Positions 25,260 through 34,739 of a stretch of DNA of 64,000 nt are shown here, in pieces. Every line of letters starts with the position of its first letter. The first letter of the stretch is position 1. The notes beneath the pieces were generated by a model that worked only from the letters and a program-made list of their open reading frames with translations, had not been told where the DNA came from and ran no database searches. The position numbers were made by a program, and so were the translations under genes. The stretch comes from Dictyobacter formicarum (GTDB lineage: Bacteria > Chloroflexota > Ktedonobacteria > Ktedonobacterales > Ktedonobacteraceae), in contig NZ_BNJJ01000001.1 of assembly GCF_016587435.1 (NCBI RefSeq), forward strand, positions 372,001 through 436,000, in the 5' to 3' direction.

Positions 25260-25652
25260 TTAGGCGCTTTCTTCTGATACAAGCGAGCGAACCTGCAGCA
25301 TGCGAACATCTAGGATCGTGAAAATCTCAACGATTTGATGCCACACAGGGCCATGAACGGTTGAGGGACCATCGCAGAGGATGATGGCATCAAAGCGGGT
25401 AAAGAACGGCTGCGTCATATCAACACCAATCTGCGTCTGAATATCAAACACGCTGGCGATACAGATCCGGGTCTCCTGAGCACACTGGGGCAACGATGTG
25501 GCGGGAAACTGCTCTGAAAGCGTGTGACCATCGAGCGATTGGTGTTCCCACGCTTCCAGTACCCTGGCTTTGAGTTTTGGATCGACCAGCAACAAGACGT
25601 GGTCGTAGTGTTCATCGCGCAGGATCTGCACGATTGACATTATGGTTTCCAT
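25260..25652 (-). CDS. Uncharacterised 130-residue protein
   Basis: The start at 25652 (M-E-T-I-M-S-I) has an AGAAAGAAG stretch about 8 nt upstream. The longer reading to 25730 is possible but unsupported. The protein has alternating beta and alpha stretches (V-L-L-L-V-D-P-K-L-K-A-R-V and F-D-A-I-I-L-C-D-G-P), as in Rossmann-like folds, but no catalytic motif. I do not recognise it. It follows the primase-polymerase gene by about 90 bp. Confidence 0.55.
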   Translation of the reverse strand: METIMSIVQILRDEHYDHVLLLVDPKLKARVLEAWEHQSLDGHTLSEQFPATSLPQCAQETRICIASVFDIQTQIGVDMTQPFFTRFDAIILCDGPSTVHGPVWHQIVEIFTILDVRMLQVRSLVSEESA

Positions 25653-25745
25653 GAATCTGGCTTCTTTCTGTGAAGAGAGGGATAACAATGGACACAACAG
25701 CTGCTGGCTGCAGCATCCATTGGCATCCACTACAACATGTAACTA

Positions 25746-26933
25746 CTAGAAGGAAGGAGTGTCAAAAGGGGAGAGAGATGGTTCCTCTTCGATATATCCT
25801 TGTGCCGCGAGCGCTCTGGTTGCTATCGAAAAGTTCCCACCATGTTCCAGAAAGGTATAGGCAGCAAATTTACTGATGCCAACGCGTGGTTCAAAGAGCG
25901 TTGAGGTAGAGAAGACATAAAGGTACCCACTACCCTGATAGTTGGTGGTGGCACTGATCCCACTGGTTTTCCCCGGCCGGCGCCAGAAATCCTCTTTCCC
26001 AATGGTGCGCACCCATGTCCAACCGTGCGGCACTAAAATGTCTGACCATCTCGCCTGTTCATTGAAGATGGTACCAGGCTGACGCCTCTTGGTACGTTGT
26101 CTGGATTGCTTCTGTGGTCGCGGTCCTTTTTGGGAAGAGTTTCTGTGAGACGGTAGCATCTCGTCAAGGGTGCGAGCAACAGCGAGCAACAACGTACGAT
26201 CATCAGGGTCAATGGTTTGAATAGTGGTCAGATGTCCACGCTGGACAACATACGGCAGACCGCTGGGGTGCACGTCTCCATGAGAGGGGGCACCAATACT
26301 ATAGCCACCTTCCCCTCTCGTTTCAATCAAGCTGACAACATAGGGAGGCTCGTTAATTGGGCGCTGAGCCACCTTTATATTGCCCTCAATCAGCAATGGA
26401 GAACGATAGTAGAGGTGAATGCCTTTTGGGGACCGTTCTGTGTATCCCCGTTCGATCCGCTCCAGGAGCCCATCCAATCCTTCTATCCGCATCCGCTCAG
26501 CAAATCGCTGATAGATGAGATAATCATCAAAATCGAGCATCTCCAGACCGCCGCTCACCTGCCCGGTGATAAACGCAATACCATGATCGTGGTCATAAAA
26601 CCACTGCCGTGCATGGCTACGGGTGGGCCGCTCTTGTTGAAATGCTTTCCACCTGACTGCCGGGCTTTTGGTTCCATCGGCCATGATGGGAATACAACTG
26701 ATGCCCGTACGGAGCGCGACCAACGCCGTCTGGTACACGCTCAGAGATGAAAAGGACGGTGATGATGCACGCGTCATCAATGCCGCTGCTCCCTTGAAAC
26801 GTTGCATGCAGGCACAGCGAAATGCGCCCAATTGAGAACATCCATCCGCATATGCCGATAAAAATTCCGCCTCTTTTAAACCATTCGAAAAAAGAGCGCG
26901 GGAGAAACAATCATAAGGATCATACTTCTGCAT
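25746..26933 (-). CDS. Primase-polymerase (bifunctional DNA primase/polymerase)
   Basis: A 395-residue protein. A region of about 60 residues precedes the prim-pol domain, which begins near A-L-R-T-G-I-S-C-I-P-I. It shows G-I-A-F-I-T-G then L-E-M-L-D-F-D-D, the catalytic acidic motif, followed by S-P-K-G-I-H-L-Y-Y and E-T-R-G-E-G-G-Y of archaeo-eukaryotic primase-polymerases in plasmids and integrative elements. The C-terminal 150 residues are a basic linker (K-K-S-R-Q-R-T-K-R-R) and an extra domain. No helicase domain is fused. Its presence supports autonomous or plasmid-derived replication of the element. The true start may be internal. Confidence 0.75.
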   Translation of the reverse strand: MQKYDPYDCFSRALFSNGLKEAEFLSAYADGCSQLGAFRCACMQRFKGAAALMTRASSPSFSSLSVYQTALVALRTGISCIPIMADGTKSPAVRWKAFQQERPTRSHARQWFYDHDHGIAFITGQVSGGLEMLDFDDYLIYQRFAERMRIEGLDGLLERIERGYTERSPKGIHLYYRSPLLIEGNIKVAQRPINEPPYVVSLIETRGEGGYSIGAPSHGDVHPSGLPYVVQRGHLTTIQTIDPDDRTLLLAVARTLDEMLPSHRNSSQKGPRPQKQSRQRTKRRQPGTIFNEQARWSDILVPHGWTWVRTIGKEDFWRRPGKTSGISATTNYQGSGYLYVFSTSTLFEPRVGISKFAAYTFLEHGGNFSIATRALAAQGYIEEEPSLSPFDTPSF

Positions 26934-26986
26934 TATACGTGACTGGCCACTAGAGCTTCAAGAGAAGATACTATGGCCATCCTTTC

Positions 26987-27988
26987 TCACACTCCAGCTG
27001 GTTGAGTGCCGTCACAGATAGGCTCAAGCCGTGTTGTGTCCATTGCACTGATATCGGTGTGTGGGCGTAATTGCACAACAACACAGGCGATGTTATCTGT
27101 CCCACCGCCCTCGTTAGCTATTTGCACAAGCCAGCTCGTCATAACAGAGGCACGAGCCCAGGACGTAGCCAGAACCGCTTCAATTCTGTCATCGCGAGTC
27201 ATCTCCCACAACCCATCACTGCAGAGCAAGAAGGTTTCGTCATCATGGAGGGAAAGCACAAACGTATCAACGTCGACCCGGGGCCTGATACCGAGAGAGC
27301 GCGTGATCTGGTTACGCTGCGGATGCGTGTAGATCTCCTCTGCTCGAAGAACGCCTTCGGAAACCAGGTGGGCAACAAGAGAATGGTCATGAGTAATCTT
27401 CTGAAGTGAGTGATGATAGAGGTATGTGCGACTATCACCAACGTTGGCGATGTAGGCCACATGATCCAGGAGCAAAAGCGCGGTCACCGTGGTGCCCATA
27501 TGCCGCATTTGCGAGGTACTGACGGCAACGCCATCGGCAATTCGTTCTTGATCCAGACACAGATTGCGAAGGTAAATGGATCGATTTGCCTGCTGAATAC
27601 TCTCAACAAGCACCCGTTCCCAGGAAGGAGGAACCGCATCGCTTTCCAGGTGCGCAAGCAGGTCTTCGAGCATCGTTTGAAGGGCAAGGTGAGCTGCTTC
27701 CTGTCCACGAGCGTGACCACCCATACCATCACAAACCACAAACAGGCCAAAGGACTCCTGAGACGGTCGGACGCCCTGCACCACAAGCACGCAATCCTCA
27801 TTCCGGTCGCGTACACGGCCAGGATGCAATCCAATACTGACATCACACCGGGATCCATCTGTTGGAGCACATGCTCCACGCTGCGCGCGATTGATCGCGT
27901 AGTCAACCAGAAATTGGGCATGCTGATATTGTCGATTTGCAAGTGCAGCATGAATGGTGTGGAGAAACAACCGCATATCGACGGCCAT
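26987..27988 (-). CDS. PP2C-type Ser/Thr protein phosphatase
   Basis: A 333-residue protein with AAAGGA 7 nt before the ATG. The PPM motifs are complete: V-R-D-R-N-E-D-C (metal-binding Asp), C-D-G-M-G-G-H-A-R-G, A-N-V-G-D-S-R-T-Y, L-L-C-S-D-G-L-W-E and G-G-G-T-D-N-I-A. The first 45 residues are an extra helical segment. It would remove phosphate from Ser/Thr residues, using two Mn or Mg ions. No kinase gene is visible in the window. PP2C genes are common beside AAA+/vWA conflict modules, which may explain its presence. Confidence 0.93.
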   Translation of the reverse strand: MAVDMRLFLHTIHAALANRQYQHAQFLVDYAINRAQRGACAPTDGSRCDVSIGLHPGRVRDRNEDCVLVVQGVRPSQESFGLFVVCDGMGGHARGQEAAHLALQTMLEDLLAHLESDAVPPSWERVLVESIQQANRSIYLRNLCLDQERIADGVAVSTSQMRHMGTTVTALLLLDHVAYIANVGDSRTYLYHHSLQKITHDHSLVAHLVSEGVLRAEEIYTHPQRNQITRSLGIRPRVDVDTFVLSLHDDETFLLCSDGLWEMTRDDRIEAVLATSWARASVMTSWLVQIANEGGGTDNIACVVVQLRPHTDISAMDTTRLEPICDGTQPAGV

Positions 27989-28509
27989 ACCACGTCCTTT
28001 CTGCGATACCCCCGAGTCAGAGTATCACTGGACATCAACAAGAAACGCCTCCTATCGTGCTGAAAAAAGCACAAAAAGCCCTCCTGGGTAAGCTCGCTTT
28101 CATACAAACGGCGCATTGTCGTGCAGAACGGCTGATGACTTTTTCTACCATCGTGAGTACGCTCACATCAGCACAACACGAATCGCCACCAGCAAAAGAG
28201 CTTTTTTTCTGTATCCAGAAGGCGCATCGAAGACACAAACAGTGAAACGATAGGCGTAAGCAACAACATCCAGAGAAGAGCTTTAACACGACGATATACA
28301 ATACGTAGCGAGACTTTACGCCACCTATAATGAAACATCCTACTGAGATTGCGCCCTACTCTTTTTGCCTACAAGGTGAAAGCGCTACGAGAAACACTAA
28401 GTTTTTGCTGACCGTCAGGAGAGTTCTTCCATCGCAATGATGAAGGCCCTGCAATCCGTCTTTCAGCTCATGATCAACGAACAGAACTCTGTTGCTGTGA
28501 TCATGGGTG

Positions 28510-28562
28510 TATAGTTGACATCCTCGTGTGAACGTATCAAAGCGAGGGAAAACAACTATACG
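28510..28562. repeat. Two-stem inverted repeat
   Basis: GTATAGTTG (28510-28518) pairs with CAACTATAC (28554-28562), and inside it CCTCG pairs with CGAGG. A further hairpin GGCAG-TG-CTGCC follows at about 28568-28579. This looks like a structured RNA or a protein-binding site. Confidence 0.5.
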
Positions 28563-28973
28563 AGGTGGCAGTGCTGCCAGGTGCAGATGGTGTATCTGCT
28601 TTTCTTTTTTCTATTCACTTCAATCATACAAAACAGCCCCATAGAGAAGAGGGGCAGCACAGGAGTAGGGGATAGTAGGATAGGTCCAAAACGGCAAATA
28701 ACCGCTCACCGCTCATCGACAACCACATATATCGCACCTCATTGGCCCTGACGCTCTCCTGAAACGACCCTGCCTTCTTTTCTGCGCTCTATGATCCTCT
28801 ACAAGCCTGCAAAGCTTGTTGATCCATGGAGCATTGTTCGGCAGATCACCAGTTCACCATCACTTTTCTTTCTCCAGAGACTGTCATACAAAGAGCGCCA
28901 GGCTTCTTGGTGAGGAGGTTTAAAACAGAGTACGTGTAGAAACAGTCATACGCGAGGCGTTTGAAATACGGTT

Positions 28974-29016
28974 TTACAAGAGAGACGAGGGGCATAGCCC
29001 GTCAACTCTCTTGTAA
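28974..29016. repeat. Perfect 11-bp inverted repeat
   Basis: TTACAAGAGAG (28974-28984) pairs with CTCTCTTGTAA (29006-29016). The loop contains a second short stem (GGGCATAGCCC). It is terminator-like without a T run. Confidence 0.6.
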
Positions 29017-29079
29017 GATGTTGAGTACAGGGAGTTCCCCAGGAACAGAGTCACGAATATGAGTAGAGCCACAAACCAT

Positions 29080-29190
29080 GAACAAGCTCGACCAGAACGG
29101 GAGCGAACATGATCGACTAACCCATACCGACATCCCTGAGAGGAGAGAAATAGCACACGAGCAAGCTCAACCAGAGGGGGAGCGAACGTG
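29080..29190. repeat. Pair of 32-bp direct repeats
   Basis: Units at 29080-29111 and 29159-29190 match at 27 of 32 positions, sharing CAAGCTC and GGGAGCGAAC, and are 79 bp apart. Only two copies exist, so this is not a CRISPR array. Iteron-like or regulatory repeats are possible. Confidence 0.55.
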
Positions 29191-29370
29191 CACATTCTCT
29201 CTCCTCTCTATGGATCCGAACTCCATAGAGGCGCCAGATCCACTTCTTCGCATCCGCGAAGCCTGGCCTGGATGCATAGGGCAGGATTAAAAAAGGGACA
29301 AGGGAAGAAAACAGCACTACTGCCTCTTCGTGGCCAATACTACAAGAAAGACATACGTATCATCGTGAGA

Positions 29371-30183
29371 TTAGTGATGAGGAAACGCGAAGTAGATCGC
29401 GACCAGAATACTAGCAACGAGCAAGAACCAGAGGAACAGGCACCCGATGGTGTTTTTTCCTGTGCTCACAATGGTGTTGGCAAAGGAAGCACGGTCATCC
29501 CATCTGGCAAGGGAACGCAGGGCAAGCTGGTGTTCCCTGGTTTCGCGCTCCTGCTGGCTAATGAGCTTTTCACGCTCTTCAAGCTGCCGCTCACGTGTCT
29601 TCACGCTCTCCTCATAGTTGTTCGCCCAGTCGCGAGCCATCTGTTGACCTGATTCAAAGATAGCACGGCGCTCTCGCTCACCATCCAACACCGCATCATT
29701 CAGGCCACGAACGACCGGGTATGCTGCGTCGAATGCTTGCTCAGCCTCTTTCCGCTTCGCGACAGCTCGCCGCTCATCTTCCTGTTCCCAGAACAGTTGG
29801 AGATCAAGAATCATCGTCGAGATCTCTTGCTGCAAATCATATTGAAACGGCTGGTAGAAGTCTTGCCGAATTTGCTTGCCTGCTCCTTTCTCGCGAAGGA
29901 TAGCAATGGCTTGCTTACGCGACCAGTTTCGTACCGCGGACAAGAGATGTGATCCTGAATTCGCGCGATCACGCCTGGCTGCGTCAAAAGCCTGCGCGAG
30001 ACGCTGATCTGCCTGCTTCTCATCCGCTTGCAACTGAGCCTCATCAATCGTAGAAGACGCACTACTGATCATTTTCAAAAAGGCCTGTCCACCTTCAAAC
30101 ATGGCAGTCGCAATGAAACTGGTCCAGTCAGGATGTGCACTACGTGCCTGTGCATTGTTGGTGGATGTCGAATGCTGGGTCAT
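29371..30183 (-). CDS. Coiled-coil protein with C-terminal membrane anchor
   Basis: A 270-residue protein. ATG 30183 (M-T-Q-H-S-T-S) is preferred over the longer reading to 30222. Residues 55-225 are highly charged helices (E-R-Q-L-E-E-R-E-K-L-I-S-Q-Q-E-R-E), and residues 248-266 form a membrane segment (G-C-L-F-L-W-F-L-L-V-A-S-I-L-V-A-I-Y-F). The tail-anchored topology recalls scaffold proteins. No domain is recognised. It is the first gene of the minus block and is followed by a long non-coding stretch, so it may be transcribed alone. Confidence 0.6.
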   Translation of the reverse strand: MTQHSTSTNNAQARSAHPDWTSFIATAMFEGGQAFLKMISSASSTIDEAQLQADEKQADQRLAQAFDAARRDRANSGSHLLSAVRNWSRKQAIAILREKGAGKQIRQDFYQPFQYDLQQEISTMILDLQLFWEQEDERRAVAKRKEAEQAFDAAYPVVRGLNDAVLDGERERRAIFESGQQMARDWANNYEESVKTRERQLEEREKLISQQERETREHQLALRSLARWDDRASFANTIVSTGKNTIGCLFLWFLLVASILVAIYFAFPHH

Positions 30184-30248
30184 GGAAGGTCCCTCTTCTT
30201 TCTTCCACACACCGCGCTGCATCTGTTCGACAGGATGTCCATGACGAG

Positions 30249-30301
30249 GTTCTCACCATCGTCAGAGAAGCAATCCTCCAGATGTCTCTGCGATGGTGAA
30301 C
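30249..30301. repeat. Long hairpin in the leader of the coiled-coil gene
   Basis: Three stacked stems (GTTC/GAAC, ACCATCG/CGATGGT and CAGAGA/TCTCTG) form a hairpin with a loop of about 16 nt, ending about 65 nt before the gene start. There is no T run, so it is an RNA structure or binding site rather than a terminator. Confidence 0.5.
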
Positions 30302-30681
30302 ATACAAACAACAACAAATTCCTTACCCTCTGCAGAAGGGTCACTCGTACTGTACGCAACGCCTGAAGGGAACGCCGGGGAAGGGAACCGAGAAGAGAGG
30401 GAGAGGAGAGGCATAAAGAAATAGGCAAAAGTAGTGACATGAAATGGCAATCTGCCGAATCTTGAGGATCGTATCAACACATGTGTGAAGCCGTTCGAGA
30501 GAGTATCCCCTTCATTTTTTAGGGAGGCGTATATACTTCTGCCTACGCCACTAAAAACAGCACAATTTCTCCATTCACCAATGATACGCTACATGAAAGA
30601 ATGTGCACATGCATGGCAGAGAGAAAAGCATGCTCCTCTTGTCATCTCTCCATGAAAATAGGGCAAATTCAGTGTTTTTCT
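30302..30681. other. Intergenic stretch between divergent genes
   Basis: Nothing coding is supported. It separates the minus-strand block from the plus-strand conflict module and must carry promoters for both. Confidence 0.4.
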
Positions 30682-30710
30682 TTTACTGGATACTTTACAA
30701 GATTTATGCT
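30682..30710 (+). promoter_or_regulatory. Candidate sigma-70-type promoter of the EACC1-caspase operon
   Basis: TTTACT (30682-30687) and TATGCT (30705-30710) are separated by exactly 17 bp in an A+T-rich patch, about 220 bp upstream of the EACC1 start. No closer candidate of similar quality was seen. Confidence 0.5.
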
Positions 30711-30931
30711 ACACTCGTCACAGAAAAGTCGAAACAGAGCAACCCTTCTTTAACAAGTTGATGGAAGGAGCGATGGTTTGGCGTTTGCCGCTAGCTTATT
30801 GATGAAACTGGTCTGCTCAAAGGCCATCCTCCTCTGACGTAAAAATCCTACTCCAGTACGTTTATCCAGTTAAGTCGAGAGCAAAGCAAGGAAAAGCTGA
30901 AACGGATGGCAGGATAGCAAAGGAGCATAAT

Positions 30932-31270
30932 TTGGATCAGCAAACGTACATCATCAATTTTGATAACATCTCGGGTGCAGAAGCAAATATTTATGCCAGC
31001 GAATTACGAGACGTTCTCCTCGATACTTCCTCTGATATCGAGGTAGAGAGCAGACGAGATAATCCTCACACACAAGATTTTGGAGCAACATTGGTGCTTA
31101 TCCTGGGCACACCTGCCATACTCGCGACGGCCAAAGCAGTAGGGGATTGGCTCACACTTCGTCGGAAAACCGGCATTATTATCAAGACAGCCGACGGGGA
31201 AATCGTTGCCACAAACCTCACCAGTAAAGATGCGCTAAAATTAGCTGAACTGCTGGTCGCTAAAAAGTGA
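30932..31270 (+). CDS. EACC1 (effector-associated constant component 1)
   Basis: A 112-residue protein starting at TTG 30932, 6 nt after AAGGAG. It matches the EACC1 family: an N-terminal alpha/beta part (I-S-G-A-E-A-N-I-Y-A-S-E-L-R-D-V-L-L), the D-F-G-A-T-L-V-L-I-L-G-T-P-A-I core, A-V-G-D-W-L-T-L-R-R and a C-terminal beta hairpin with A-D-G-E-I-V. EACC1 was named by Aravind and colleagues as the constant partner encoded beside variable effectors, often caspases, in NTP-dependent conflict systems of multicellular bacteria. Its biochemical job is not known. It may hold the effector inactive or link it to a sensor. The caspase gene follows 12 bp later. Confidence 0.88.
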   Translation: MDQQTYIINFDNISGAEANIYASELRDVLLDTSSDIEVESRRDNPHTQDFGATLVLILGTPAILATAKAVGDWLTLRRKTGIIIKTADGEIVATNLTSKDALKLAELLVAKK

Positions 31271-31282
31271 GATGGAGATAGC

Positions 31283-34200
31283 ATGCTGCAGATAAGTCCA
31301 TCTCCACAAACAACCCTGGTTATCCTGCTTGGAGCAAGCCAGTGGCCACGCTTTCCTGAACTTCAAAGTTCAAAAGCATTCACAAACTCGGCCAGCCAAT
31401 TGAAAAAGTATCTACTCAACCCGCGCCAATTCGGGCTTTCACCGGAGAACTTATTAGATCTCTTTGATGTAGACCAGAGTGCGGATGATATTGATAGCGC
31501 TATTGGTGACTTCCTTGATCAAAGGATAAAAGCGCTGAAAAGCTCGGGAAGTGCGGCCAGGGACTTGCTCGTGTACTATGTTGGTCATGGGGGATTTGTT
31601 GGCTTTCAAGCTGAATACTACCTGGCAATTCGCCGTACTCGCAGCGATAGCCCACGAGCATCCAGTATCGGCATAGCGTCGCTAGCCGATACGCTAAAAG
31701 AAAAAACACGACGACTACGGCGCATTCTGATTCTAGACTGCTGTTTTGCCGCCGCCGCCTTCCACTCATTCCAGTCCGCACCCGGTCAGGTGGCCTTCCA
31801 ACAGGCGGTTGATGCCTTCAAGGAGACCAGCCAGGGAACGGGATATCCCCAGAGAGGAACGACACTATGGTGTTCCTCAGGACCCAAGGTTCCTTCACTG
31901 ATTTCACAAGACGGCAACCATACGATATTCACGGAGGCGCTCCTAAAGGTCCTCACAACCGGCAATCCACACCAGGCAAACAAATCCTATTTGTCCCTGC
32001 GTGACCTTAATATGCTGGCCACGGACCTGCTGGCCGATTCATTGAATGCGCCCCGGCCCCATCTCCATTCTCCCGATCAGAGCGAAGGAGACATTGCAGA
32101 TATCCCCTTTTTCCCCAATGTCGCACTTCAGCAACCAGGCAATCAACCACTCAAGATAACAACGAATCCGGCACATACACCTGATTCTTTGAACAAGATA
32201 GCGGCTAACCCGGTCAATAAACCCGATCCCTGGCAAATGCCAGAACAACACGCCCTGTGGTATCAACCAGGAGGGCTGGCTGCCCCCGAGGAACTGGCAG
32301 AGCTTTTCACGACAAAACTTACGCCCAATGATCCGCGTGCTTTAAAGGAAGTTCGCTTAGCGCATATTTTGGAAAAGGAGTCGCTGCCAGCTCCAGGTGG
32401 TAGCCAGATTATACACATCTTATTGCAAGCCAAACCAGCCGAATTCCTGGCAGGAATTCGAGCACCCCTCAACGTAGCCATGGTAATTGACCATTCCAGC
32501 ACAATGAGGGGAGCAAAACTAAAAAATGCCAGAGAAACCGCGAAAAAGATCGTTGATTACCTGGAACCATCAGACTACATCTCTGTGGTTATTTTTGATG
32601 ATACGGCAGAAGTACTTATTCCTTCAATGCCTTGTAATGACAAACCGGGCATGAAAGCTGCCATTGATCGCATTCAGGATAGAGGTGGCTCAACCATGTC
32701 GCTGGGCATAGCTCATGGACTGAGCGAAATGCGCCACTGGAATATCCCCAACGCGGTTAGCCGCATGGTCTTGATCACCGATGGTGTTACTCACGATGAT
32801 GCTGATCGCTGTCGCCAATTCGCGCGCGATGCAGCGGCAGCTGGCATTTCTATCATTACATTGGGTACTGGATCAGATTGGGATGAAAACCTGTTAGACG
32901 AGATCAGCCAACTTAGCGGCGGTCCACCAGCTCAACGTATCCAATCGCCTGAAGATGCGGTAGAATTCCTCAATCAGCAGGTGAAAGACGGCATGGCAAC
33001 AGTGGTACATAACACAGTGCTAACCTTACGTTCGCCCACAGGTATTACGTTTCGCAAGGCAGTGAAGGCCCTGCCCATCATCCAGGCTGTTGATCCGGTG
33101 GCACTATCAGACTACCCGGTGATAATCCCGCTAGGAAACTGGCAACAAGATACGGTACAATATGTACTGCTTGAGCTTATGGTCGAACCATCCTTTATGG
33201 GTCACGTCCGTATTGTTCAGGCTGATCTTGCCTATGATATACCCGTTGCAAGTACCTTTAATGCACATATACGAGAGGATATCAGCCTAACCTTCACCGC
33301 CGGTCCCAATCAGGGAACGCAGATAAATGCCCCGGTAAGAAATCCAGTTCTGGTAATAAGCAAAGATGACAGTGCAGGAGGTATCTGTAGCCATTGTGGT
33401 TACCACAATCGGCCCGGCGCAAAGTTTTGTAGACGGGATGGGCAACCTCTTGTATCCGGATCTTTTGTACCTGGATCTTCAACTCCGAGCCGTCCACCTA
33501 TTCGAGCCAGACCGGTACAATCGGGATCATCTCCGAGCCGTCCACCTATTCAAGCCAGACCGGTACAATCGGGATCATCTCCACAAGCGCGGCCTATTCG
33601 AGCACGTCCGGTAACAACCAATAGTCATACAGGTGGTCAGCAAACGGCGTACGATGAAGGTCTACAACTGCTCAAGGACAAGAATCATTCTGGCGCTATC
33701 GCCTATTTTAAGCTGGCACAAAGCCAGGGAGACAGCAGCTATACAACGCTTTATTACCTGGGATATGCCTATCGCCAATATGGTGAAACGCTCAAAGAAA
33801 GTGATCAGCCGCTTTTTAAGCAGAATATGAAAATTGCTGCTGAATACTTTGAGGAGGCATCGAAAGTTAAACAGGATACCTCGGAGGCCGCTATTCAACT
33901 CGGCCTGTGCTATCGTGATCTAGCACTGTCTACGAAAGCCATCAATGCCTTCAAAAAGGCTCTGACCCTGGCGCCAAAGGATGAGGCCATTTATTATCAG
34001 CTTGGGCTGATTGCGCTGGAACAGCACGCATATCGGGAGGCCGAAGCATATCTAACAGATGGCTTAAAGCTCAATCCCAATCATACATTAATGATGATAG
34101 CACTGGGGCAAGTGTATTCTGAAACTAAACAGTTACCTGCTGCCATCGGCACGTTGCGGCAGGCAACCCAGCTCGATCCAAACATCTGGCGAGCGTGGTA

Positions 34201-34423
34201 TCATTTAGGCCAGGCTCATATGAAACAAAAGGAGTGGAGTATAGCATTAAGTGCATTGGGAAGAGCATGTATGGTTAACGAAAGTGAAGTGGATATTTAT
34301 GTTGCAATGGCAACTGCATACCTGAAAATGCACAAACAATCAGAAGCACGCAGGATGATAGAAGATGCATTAAAATATGAGCCAAATAATGCAGATGCCC
34401 TGAAGTTACAGAGACAACTTTGA
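31283..34423 (+). CDS. Caspase-vWA-zinc ribbon-TPR conflict effector
   Basis: A 1046-residue protein. Residues 1-260 are a caspase-like C14 peptidase with His102 in V-Y-Y-V-G-H-G-G and Cys154 in L-I-L-D-C-C-F-A. Residues 390-570 are a von Willebrand A domain (V-I-D-H-S-S-T-M metal site, G-G-S-T-M-S, L-I-T-D-G-V), followed by a beta-sandwich. A zinc ribbon near residue 700 has C-S-H-C and then C-R-R-D, with Asp where the fourth Cys is expected. A repetitive Pro/Arg linker (about 735-780) leads to tetratricopeptide repeats up to the C-terminus. With EACC1 this forms a predicted abortive-infection module: the TPR/vWA parts sense or bind a partner, and the peptidase kills the cell or cleaves an effector. 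The ribosome site is ATGGAGAT, 8 nt upstream. Confidence 0.88.
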   Translation: MLQISPSPQTTLVILLGASQWPRFPELQSSKAFTNSASQLKKYLLNPRQFGLSPENLLDLFDVDQSADDIDSAIGDFLDQRIKALKSSGSAARDLLVYYVGHGGFVGFQAEYYLAIRRTRSDSPRASSIGIASLADTLKEKTRRLRRILILDCCFAAAAFHSFQSAPGQVAFQQAVDAFKETSQGTGYPQRGTTLWCSSGPKVPSLISQDGNHTIFTEALLKVLTTGNPHQANKSYLSLRDLNMLATDLLADSLNAPRPHLHSPDQSEGDIADIPFFPNVALQQPGNQPLKITTNPAHTPDSLNKIAANPVNKPDPWQMPEQHALWYQPGGLAAPEELAELFTTKLTPNDPRALKEVRLAHILEKESLPAPGGSQIIHILLQAKPAEFLAGIRAPLNVAMVIDHSSTMRGAKLKNARETAKKIVDYLEPSDYISVVIFDDTAEVLIPSMPCNDKPGMKAAIDRIQDRGGSTMSLGIAHGLSEMRHWNIPNAVSRMVLITDGVTHDDADRCRQFARDAAAAGISIITLGTGSDWDENLLDEISQLSGGPPAQRIQSPEDAVEFLNQQVKDGMATVVHNTVLTLRSPTGITFRKAVKALPIIQAVDPVALSDYPVIIPLGNWQQDTVQYVLLELMVEPSFMGHVRIVQADLAYDIPVASTFNAHIREDISLTFTAGPNQGTQINAPVRNPVLVISKDDSAGGICSHCGYHNRPGAKFCRRDGQPLVSGSFVPGSSTPSRPPIRARPVQSGSSPSRPPIQARPVQSGSSPQARPIRARPVTTNSHTGGQQTAYDEGLQLLKDKNHSGAIAYFKLAQSQGDSSYTTLYYLGYAYRQYGETLKESDQPLFKQNMKIAAEYFEEASKVKQDTSEAAIQLGLCYRDLALSTKAINAFKKALTLAPKDEAIYYQLGLIALEQHAYREAEAYLTDGLKLNPNHTLMMIALGQVYSETKQLPAAIGTLRQATQLDPNIWRAWYHLGQAHMKQKEWSIALSALGRACMVNESEVDIYVAMATAYLKMHKQSEARRMIEDALKYEPNNADALKLQRQL
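33485..33580 (+). repeat. Tandem 48-bp coding repeat
   Basis: Two units (33485-33532, 33533-33580) differ at one base and a third, diverged unit follows. They encode the linker S-R-P-P-I-[RQ]-A-R-P-V-Q-S-G-S-S. Near-identity implies recent duplication and probable length variation among strains. Confidence 0.9.
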
Positions 34424-34739
34424 TCACTTCAAAGTCGGGGACGTCAAGGTTTTCGCGCTAAAGGATTCAATTAAAGCGTCAAAGACCTGCTCATGATCCT
34501 ATCCTCATCAACATACTAATGCCTGGAGGTTCTCTGTTTCATCTGCTATGCTTGAAGAATGAGGCTGTTTAATATGTGTAGAGATGCATGGAGGTAGGCA
34601 GCCATCGGAACGGGACGGATTGGGACGGATAAAGGGCAGATCGAGAACGCCAACACCGCGTCAGGAGTCGTCACGAGAAAGAAACCAGGCTCAAGATGCT
34701 ACCCTTCCCTCCTCGCACGCTCTCGTCGCAAATAAAGAA
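34424..34739. other. Intergenic stretch before the IS3 copy
   Basis: About 315 bp with no supported gene. It contains a short GGGACGGAT direct repeat near 34614-34632. It ends at the left inverted repeat of the IS3 element. Confidence 0.4.

Larger units (their letters stand above)
28117..29370. other. Long non-coding, structured stretch
   Basis: About 1.25 kb with no gene I can support on either strand. It contains two strong inverted repeats and one pair of direct repeats, listed separately, and T-rich stretches around 28600. It could be a control or replication region of the element, upstream of the PP2C gene. Confidence 0.5.

Noticed and set aside
27484..28116. A 210-codon minus-strand frame overlapping the PP2C gene
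   Set aside because: It is an alternative frame of a clearly conserved PP2C enzyme, so a shadow.
28515..28751. A 78-codon plus-strand frame in the structured region
   Set aside because: No ribosome site and no homologous features. The region is better explained by repeats.
29080..29190. Possible CRISPR-like repeats
   Set aside because: Only two copies, imperfect, with a 47-bp gap and no further units or cas genes.
12755..30222. Gas-vesicle or encapsulin operon suggested by many small genes
   Set aside because: None of the proteins carries a GvpA/encapsulin motif, so the idea was dropped.
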